Source: Nectonema munidae
Taxonomy: Eukaryota > Nematomorpha > Nectonematoida > Nectonematidae
NCBI GenBank assembly: GCA_030549495.1
Contig: JAUIRK010000693.1
Coordinates: forward strand, 124,001 to 188,000
Reading direction: 5' to 3'
DNA: 64,000 bases
Shown here: piece by piece, positions 59,901 through 64,000 of the stretch
Position numbering within the stretch: the stretch's first letter is position 1
Layout of the letters: the number at the start of each line of letters is the position of its first letter
Position numbers and translations under genes: made by a program
Notes under the pieces: model-generated
Seen by the model: the letters and a program-made list of their open reading frames with translations, nothing else
Told to the model about the DNA's origin: nothing
Databases searched by the model: none

Positions 59901-61774
59901 TCAAGACTAGCAATTGACCAATGACCACGTGTAGCATATGCTCTCCCAGGACATAGACACATGTTTTAGAAAATCATTTTTATATACCCATTTAAATTTC
60001 ACAAAGGGGTGCGTAGTTGTTCGAATTAAAAAAAGTAAATATTGGATATTATAATTCTGCTATTTATCTTGAAATGTTTGGCGTATATCAAACAGGTATT
60101 TGATGACATTTATGCTCTTTTTGACGTTTGACTTGGGCTTAATTTCCGTCGACTCAGTTGAAACAATTACGGATCACTATCTGATGGATCGTAATCAATG
60201 CTATAAGAGTCAGACCCAAGAAGTAGAGTCTGGTCAGCTATCAATTCCTCAAACAACGAGGCTGTATCAACATTATCATTTCACCTGTTTTCATTATCCG
60301 ATTCTACCGTTTCCTAGCTTGTGATGTTTACAATGATTATAAAATAATTTTGTAAATCTAAGAAAAAAAGTCCGAAAAACAAAGGCTTAAGTTCCCTAAA
60401 ACGCCTGTGAAAATACGAAAACAAAAATATAAAAAAATTATAGAAAAATACTTTTACCATTTAAAAAAAACACATTTCTAACTCAAAAATACTTGGGGGG
60501 GGGGAGATCAGATGGACTCCAATCTCCATTTTTTGAGAAAGGCAGAAGAGGAAAACTTAACCAACTATATAGGTGAAAGGGCCTTTTATAGTCACTGCCT
60601 GTGAAATTTTGACAAAAAATAAAAAGTATCCAGAGGGTTTACCCCTACTCTAAACAATACCAAAAGAGTAGGAACTTTTTCAATTATTTTTTCACGTGGT
60701 TTTAGGACTTGCACGAATTGATCTTCACTTGGCGATATTGTGCTTGTTAAAATAATATGTCGAAGCGATCAATGTTGTGTGATTATAAACTAAAAAGTCT
60801 GTATGTGTTTGCGTGATAATTTGTAGGGATATCTATATTTCTAGTTGCGTGTTTGTTATGTTTTTTTAGAATTACAATTTATATATATCGTTAAAAATTA
60901 CCGAAATTTGTGGTTGAACATTTTTATATTCTTTCAGTTCAATCTTTTTGAACCCCGGTAAAAACTCATTTGTTTCAGCCACTATTTTAGCCCAGTTGTG
61001 GGAAGCGTTGTGTACTTTATATACGATTGATTGATTTTTTTTTTCTTTCGTGGTCTTGCCAGACCAGCAATCATTGAGGACTCGATTCACGATGGCGCGA
61101 TCCTATCATATGTTTAAATATGCAAGATAATTTTCCCTCGGATGCCATACCGAAGATAACAAATAAATATAACTTAAATTCAGACAGTTTGCAAACATTT
61201 AATTTTTTACAGTTACAACACAAGTGTATTATTCAATAAAAATGCAATATTTTCAAATATGCGAGTCAAAACATAAAAATATCCAATCTTTAATAAAGTT
61301 TATTGTTTATACTGCAGACAAATAAAATGTTAAAATTACGTAAATAGTTCCGGTATAAGATCTAACTTCTAAAAAATTTAAAAAATACATTTCAAAACTA
61401 CTTTGTAAGGGGTGTGAGTAAAGTTGGTTAGATGTTGGGTTTCGTTAACTCAAGGTCATGGGTTCGATACAGCATGAAGCCTACTTTCCTCATAGCTCAA
61501 TACAAGCGGGGAAATTGTGCCTTCTTGATGAAAACACACCACGCCACCTTTACCTCTACTCAGAAGTGCAATTGTTAAAAGTTTCAAGTAAAAAATAATT
61601 TAACATTGTACTTGGAAAAAGCATGTCAAAGAAATTGCAATATGCAGCTCCAGTACACATCTGCTCAATTTTGTTGAAAGAACTTGAAAGACAGCTGTTG
61701 ATCCAAGAAAGCATTTCATTTCGACTCAAGTTATCTGTTGTGCTACTAGTATTAAAAACATTCACGGCAGCCAT
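40690..61774 (-). CDS. MAPRE: Microtubule plus-end tracking protein EB1 (MAPRE family), six exons
   Basis: EB proteins bind growing microtubule ends through an N-terminal CH domain and recruit partners through a C-terminal EBH coiled coil. Six exons are readable: 61612-61774, 55485-55591, about 54363-54576, 46935-47170, 43160-43348 and 40690-40821. Splice phases agree and the total is 1041 bp (346 aa), a little long for the family (about 250-330). The CH domain spans roughly residues 15-120: [53 protein letters not shown], then [20 protein letters not shown] and [13 protein letters not shown] Ser/Thr/Asn-rich linker follows (exon 4), then the EBH domain with [13 protein letters not shown] and ILYQTEEGF. 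The acidic tail ends INPEM, without the usual terminal EEY/F. Whether this is MAPRE1, 2 or 3 cannot be said for an invertebrate. Introns total about 20 kb and are rich in transposons. Confidence 0.96.
41736..41868. mobile_element. Short TTAA-flanked MITE, copy 2
   Basis: 133 bp bounded by TTAA, with ends TTAACCGGTTAACGCCCAGA and, inward from the right, TTAAACCGTTAACGACCAGA. It matches the copy at 13419 in reverse orientation over the end motifs, the AATCAGAC block and an AAAATCGTCTGCGTTT block. A piggyBac-type helper is inferred from TTAA. Confidence 0.65.
42432..42600 (+). repeat. tRNA-derived SINE, copy B
   Basis: The tRNA head is truncated, starting near AATCTCGATAACTCAAGGTC, with B box GGGTTCGATCCCGCATCAAG, then CTTCATAGTTCGATACAAGT and TTGTGCCTTTTCGATGAAAA. 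It shares the body with copies A and C. It lies in EB1 intron 5, antisense to the gene. Confidence 0.68.
43160..43348 (-). CDS. MAPRE: EB1 exon 5 (EBH domain)
   Basis: The acceptor tttgtttag precedes AACAAAAAG; the donor is GTAAGC at 43159; both boundaries are phase 0. It codes [30 protein letters not shown] and [11 protein letters not shown], matching the coiled coil and hydrophobic groove of the EBH domain (human ERDFYFGKLRNIELICQ and VDILYATDEGF). An acidic insert ([14 protein letters not shown]) is a little longer than in human EB1. Confidence 0.95.
43349..46934. other. EB1 intron 4
   Basis: No recognisable repeat family or gene. Near 45690-45720 the minus strand can be read [20 protein letters not shown] among stops, and a plus-strand frame at 45172 contains [17 protein letters not shown]; both may be transposase scraps but I cannot assign them. 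Confidence 0.35.
46935..47170 (-). CDS. MAPRE: EB1 exon 4 (linker)
   Basis: The acceptor tttctag precedes ACAGGAAAAG and the donor is GTAACT at 46934. The exon codes 78 residues rich in Ser, Thr and Asn ([32 protein letters not shown]) and ends QLIEQREV, which aligns with LMQQV before the EBH coiled coil in human EB1. Linker sequence is not conserved, so the support is position, phase and the end motif. Confidence 0.85.
47467..47900. mobile_element. hAT (Buster-like) end, partner not found
   Basis: CAGTGTTTTTCAACCTGGTC at 47467, preceded by atatagat, which fits the nnnTAnnn target pattern of Buster elements. The subterminal GTCCACGTGGAC is a palindrome. I could not find the opposite end; the right limit given is arbitrary. 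Confidence 0.4.
48238..49511. mobile_element. Fold-back element with 28-bp tandem repeats in both arms
   Basis: A 1.27-kb inverted repeat. The left arm (48238-48766) and right arm (about 48829-49511) are nearly identical except in repeat number, around a 62-bp spacer. Outer ends read CTCATAACCTGTACGGTTGA in both directions. Next inward are tandem copies of a 28-bp unit (core ATCATCGTAGTATACAGGTT on the right arm): about six on the left, about eleven on the right. Then come unique inner arms containing CAAAGAATCGAAAAAT and TATATCGTTGGCTCCCCTTA. The arm-length difference (about 150 bp) equals roughly five units. No coding frame was found. Flanks are AT-rich and no convincing target duplication was found. 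The structure resembles FB-type fold-back elements, but relationship to a known superfamily is not shown. Confidence 0.75.
49845..50363 (+). repeat. 259-bp tandem duplication with coding-like frame
   Basis: Two adjacent copies (49845-50103 and 50104-50363) start AAACCACACACGCGTGCTAA and end with CAATCGAC. They differ at roughly a dozen positions and by a one-base indel near 50015. In the same relative frame both read [24 protein letters not shown], then [18 protein letters not shown]. The frame closes at the indel in copy 1 but stays open in copy 2 to 50382, ending [11 protein letters not shown]. No ATG starts the frame in a convincing place. I do not recognise the protein. It is on the plus strand, antisense to EB1 intron 3. 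Confidence 0.6.
50969..50995. repeat. (ATT)n microsatellite
   Basis: About nine uninterrupted ATT/TTA units followed by tatatatt. It lies in EB1 intron 3, just left of the piggyBac-like element. Confidence 0.85.
51177..54156. mobile_element. Decayed piggyBac-like element, 3 kb, TTAA target duplication
   Basis: TTAA flanks both sides (51173-51176 and 54157-54160). The ends are a perfect 13-bp inverted repeat, CCTTCGCAAGACG. The 2,980-bp body is AT-rich and heavily mutated. On the plus strand at about 53490-53560, [12 protein letters not shown] then [10 protein letters not shown] resembles the piggyBac KKWWWPFF...NA block. On the minus strand near 52060-52200 there is an Asp/Glu/Ser-rich stretch such as begins many transposases, but its strand conflicts with the first. 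Inside, 51490-51705 and 51800-52005 are diverged tandem copies of a ~310-bp unit sharing CATGAGTGTCGTTTT and TATAAACAAAATTAAAGTTT. It sits in EB1 intron 3, ending about 200 bp from exon 3. Confidence 0.7.
54172..54215. repeat. Isolated transposon-end-like palindrome
   Basis: GGCTGGCAAGTTGTCTCCCC followed by GGAGGTCTTGCCAGACCTCT forms an imperfect inverted repeat. Similar GTTGCCAGA/CTCCCGGGAG ends occur near 2650, 29104 and 29460, suggesting dispersed remnants of a hAT MITE family. Confidence 0.35.
54363..54576 (-). CDS. MAPRE: EB1 exon 3 (end of CH domain, start of linker)
   Basis: The acceptor is tcttaccag before GTTATTCCC ([20 protein letters not shown]). After [13 protein letters not shown] the sequence enters the unconserved linker. 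Two donors keep the phase: GTAATA at 54362 (used here) and GTGATA at 54380, which would shorten the protein by six residues. A piggyBac-like element ends about 200 bp into the next intron. Confidence 0.9.
55485..55591 (-). CDS. MAPRE: EB1 exon 2
   Basis: The acceptor is atttttag before ATTCGATAAA. With the split codon it reads (N)SINLRKIKF, then [19 protein letters not shown] and VEK. The donor is GTAAAA at 55484. It aligns without gaps to human FPGSIALKKVKF...RMGVDK. Confidence 0.95.
57852..58143. mobile_element. Buster-type hAT MITE, 292 bp
   Basis: Left end CAGCGGCCCTCAACATCTTG; right end, inward, CAGTGGTTCTCAACCTTCTT. Target octamers are tattacaa (57844-57851) and ggttagaa (58144-58151), 5 of 8 matching and both with TA at positions 4-5. 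An internal GGTCC motif occurs near each end. Older than the other Buster MITEs, judging by end divergence. Confidence 0.65.
60872..61090 (-). other. Unrecognised 72-codon frame in EB1 intron 1
   Basis: The translation is not low-complexity: [15 protein letters not shown], then [20 protein letters not shown], then [19 protein letters not shown]. It could be an exon of another gene on the same strand, an alternative EB1 exon or an old transposase scrap. I see no family motif. A GTAATT follows VQPQIS at its end and could be a donor. Too weak to call a gene. Confidence 0.3.
61411..61570 (+). repeat. tRNA-derived SINE, copy A
   Basis: The most complete tRNA head: GTGTGAGTAAAGTTGGTTAG (A box), TTAACTCAAGGTCATG, GGGTTCGATACAGCATGAAG (B box), then CTCATAGCTCAATACAAGCG and CTTGATGAAAACACACCACG. 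It is in EB1 intron 1, about 40 bp inside the exon 1 donor and antisense to the gene. It matches copies B and C block for block. Confidence 0.72.
61612..61774 (-). CDS. MAPRE: EB1 exon 1 (first CH half)
   Basis: Starts at ATG 61774 in a good context (gggaaaATGGCT) and codes [20 protein letters not shown] through [10 protein letters not shown]. The donor is GTACAA at 61611, leaving one base. In human EB1 the boundary falls at the same point, within the FPGSI stretch. A SINE lies only about 40 bp into the intron. Confidence 0.95.
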
Positions 61775-62772
61775 TTTCCCCTTAAAAGTAGAAAATTCAT
61801 AAAAATTAAGCTAAGCTCCCTTTTTTGACAAAGGTTTTTTTTAGCTCTAATCCTACGCTTTTGAACAAGGTTAGGTTCTTGTGATAAAAACTAGAAATTT
61901 GTAAAAATAAGTTTTCTAGATTCTACAATTCCTATTCTACAACTCTCTGTTAAAAATTTTCTACAATTTTAGTTCACTAAGGGTGTGGTGAGTTAAAATG
62001 AATGATAAGTATTGTCATTGGGAACAAAGTTTTCGATTGCAAAAGTAGGTAAGCTAATCCCGTTCTTTATAAAGTGTTTGTAATAATCAACCAGTATTAC
62101 TAAAATACTAAAGGCACAGGGTACATTTCTCGATCAGCAAGTTTTCGTTTATGAATTACAAAAAGAATGAAAATCAAACGATTTTTCTCCATTTAAAATT
62201 GTTAATCACAAAAATTTTAGGAGTTCCGTTTTATTCCATACAAAAATGTTAGATAAAGGAAAATATACCCAGGGTTCTCAGATACGTGGAACAGAGCAGG
62301 CATATGTTGTTGGGTTAGAAATGAAAGAAAGGGCTTACGCTAACAATTCTGATGGAAATGATTCTAATGTATTTTAGCACAGACTACTCAGTCTAAATTT
62401 ACGAGATTTTCAGCCCAAATTATCTGGCTACTCATACACAGGCAATTGGCGACAAATTTAATTTTATTGAAAACTATTTTTTTCAAATATTTTCTTATTC
62501 AAAACAGACTGTGTGTTAAAGCGATTATATTCAGATTAAACGACAAAGTTTTTCTCGAGTTATAACTGCATCAACTAACAATATATATTAAAAATTTTGT
62601 CAGATTATAGATATTGAAATTCAATTTTTATCAAAGAATATAAAGTTAGTATTTAGAAGTTAATTTAGTATTATTAAAGGTATGAATTAACAGGATTTCA
62701 AAAGCTTGCAGTGGAATATTTGTCCCAAAAACTAATAATTCCAGTATAAGCTTTTTCGTTTTTCATGCAAAC
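61775..62772. other. 5' flank of the EB1 gene
   Basis: Expected to hold the EB1 promoter and 5' UTR or first non-coding exon (minus strand). AT-rich with no TATA box or GC-rich promoter that I can defend, and no other gene. Confidence 0.4.
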
Positions 62773-63057
62773 CAGGGCAGGATTAGCTTATACGCCAGTT
62801 ACGCCATGCCGTAAGGCCCAAAGATCTGGAGGAGGGGGAAATTTTGGTATACATTATATTTTCAAATGCTGATAATTTGCAAAGGCGGCAGCACAGGCGC
62901 GTGAAAGAAAAGAAGCCAATTTTACAAATACGCTTCTTTACCGTTTCTAGGCCGAGCATGACTAAGAGGTATGTTTTTATTGCCTCAAAACCTGTTTTGT
63001 ACGGTAGGGGAGAATTTTTTGTGGCGTAGGGCCCGATGAGACCTCAATCCTGCCCTG
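62773..63057. mobile_element. hAT MITE, 285 bp, perfect 8-bp target duplication
   Basis: Flanked by atgcaaac on both sides (62765-62772 and 63058-63065), which fits the nTnnnnAn pattern of Ac-type hATs. Ends are CAGGGCAGGATTAGC and, inward from the right, CAGGGCAGGATTGAGG. GC-rich subterminal GGCCC motifs occur at both sides (taaggcccaaag and tagggcccgatg). A 61-codon frame inside has no motif. The intact duplication suggests a fairly recent insertion. It lies about 1 kb upstream of EB1. Confidence 0.82.
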
Positions 63058-63187
63058 ATGCAAACATATCTATTTTCAGAGGAGTTGAATATTGATTATT
63101 TTAGCTTCTTCTTAGACAATTTTGGTATATTTTGTTAGAAGTAACACTACAATTATGGGATTATTGTTTAAACTAGTGATTAGAATT

Positions 63188-63566
63188 CATTGGTTCCCAA
63201 ACTGTGGGCCATGGCCCCTGGGGCCATAATCTGAGGTTATGAATAAATAAAACCAGAGGAGTTTGGCGGGTAGATAGCCGGTAGAGGGAAGTCACCCTTC
63301 ACACTGAGTAGAATTGTCTCTCAACTAGAGCATTTAATTGTTACAATGTTATCAAATTTGTAAGATTCAAAGATTAAATCACATAGGATTAATAAACGTT
63401 TTCCATCCAGTGGATTTTCGGTTTCCTTCTTTTTTTGCTTATGGTTATAATTGTTAGATACTAGTAGACAGTCACGGGATTCACAGGCTATAATTGTTGT
63501 GGGGACCATAGACAAGAATCATGTATAAAAAGTGGCTAACGATCAGAAAAAGTTTGACAACCACTG
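63188..63566. mobile_element. Buster-type hAT MITE, 379 bp
   Basis: Left end CATTGGTTCCCAAACTGTGG; right end, inward, CAGTGGTTGTCAAACTTTTT. Target octamer gattagaa (63178-63185, two bases before the left end) versus gattagat (63567-63574), 7 of 8 matching, TA central. Subterminal GGGCCATGGCCCC is a near-palindrome. No coding capacity. Confidence 0.68.
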
Positions 63567-63574
63567 GATTAGAT

Positions 63575-64000
63575 GGTAGGAACCAGAATCTTAAAAATCA
63601 AGTATTTTCAACCAAAGGGATTGAAAATAAATAAACACACTTCTTGATATTTTTATTCCGAATCTTTAAAAAAATCAAAAATCAGCTTGAAAACTAAACA
63701 TCAGTTGTTTTGACATTTTAAAGAATTTCTTTTAAAAAATTGATGATATCTTAGAGATAATTATATAGTATAGTCAATTGTCATAAAACCGGTGGAATTC
63801 TATATTATACAATATCTAGATTTTTGGTCTCCTTAAATTTTACACAGTTTAGATATAAAATATATGAATAGTTTGCCATTTTATTTCAAACATTTAGTGT
63901 CATCTATGTGTCTATAATAAAATAACTCATAAGCTATATTTAACAAACAGAACAGTTGGCATATTATGCAGGTTTAAAAAGATTATAACATTCCCGTGAT
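63575..64000. other. Right edge, AT-rich, nothing recognised
   Basis: Plain AT-rich sequence to the end of the window, with no frame longer than about 30 codons of any interest. Confidence 0.5.

Larger units (their letters stand above)
55592..61611. other. EB1 intron 1, 6 kb
   Basis: Holds the hAT MITE at 57852, the SINE at 61411 and the unrecognised frame at 60872-61090. A patch of higher GC at 56600-56900 can be read [15 protein letters not shown] but has no recognisable motif. A minus-strand frame at 58709-59245 is hydrophobic and low-complexity. AAT triplets at 58967-58982 form a short microsatellite. Confidence 0.45.

Noticed and set aside
60100-60324. 74-codon plus-strand frame with a signal-peptide-like start
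   Set aside because: Hydrophobic start is common by chance in AT-rich DNA; no Kozak support, motif or neighbouring exon.
61411-61490. Possible functional tRNA gene (A and B boxes)
   Set aside because: No paired acceptor stem or proper anticodon arm could be drawn, and the same head plus body recurs at 38955 and 42432. It is a SINE.

Overview
This is a very AT-rich animal (metazoan) genomic window. Short spliced protein-coding exons with conserved splice phases sit in kilobase-long introns and spacers filled with DNA transposons, LINEs, a tRNA-derived SINE and fold-back elements. The host genes are ordinary eukaryotic genes; the mix of hAT/Buster, piggyBac, I/R1-like LINE and short palindromic elements suits an arthropod or another invertebrate, but nothing here fixes the species. 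No bacterial, viral-fossil, LTR or CRISPR features were recognised.

Four host genes can be read. (1) NSA2, the ribosome-biogenesis factor, on the minus strand: four coding exons between 12850 and 3552; the tiny first exon was not found and the last exon lies left of the window or was missed. (2) DTD1, D-aminoacyl-tRNA deacylase, on the plus strand: two exons, 30064-30400 and 33419-33570, complete at 162 aa. (3) A single-exon gene at 35524-36255 (+) that resembles SWSAP1, the RecA-like partner of SWS1. (4) An EB1/MAPRE microtubule plus-end protein on the minus strand: six exons spread over 21 kb (61774 to 40690), frame-consistent throughout at about 346 aa, with an acidic tail that lacks the usual terminal EEY/F. 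The genes have unrelated jobs (60S assembly, tRNA proofreading, recombination, microtubules) and are neighbours, not an operon.

Mobile layer, left to right: an autonomous-looking Buster-type hAT element running off the left edge to 2887 with an intact 592-aa transposase; a decayed piggyBac element (about 4282-7126) and a 1.15-kb hAT element (7571-8724) that together fill NSA2 intron 4; two copies of one I/R1-like LINE family facing each other (14866-18520 minus, 19370-21225 plus); a decayed piggyBac transposase (23.5-24.56 kb) followed by a nest of three palindromic Helitron-like copies (24978-26719); a hAT remnant (27.7-28.8 kb); a CR1/Jockey-like LINE inside the DTD1 intron; several MITEs with recognisable 8-bp or TTAA target duplications; three copies of a tRNA-derived SINE; and, inside EB1 intron 3, a 1.27-kb fold-back element with 28-bp tandem repeats, a 259-bp tandem duplication and a 3-kb TTAA-flanked piggyBac-like element.

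Exon structures were assembled by eye from conserved protein motifs, GT-AG sites and codon phase; TE boundaries come from matching inverted ends and target duplications. No genuinely new system was demonstrated. The least explained items are the palindrome nest at 25-26.7 kb, the fold-back element at 48.2-49.5 kb and the 259-bp coding-like duplication at 49.8-50.4 kb.
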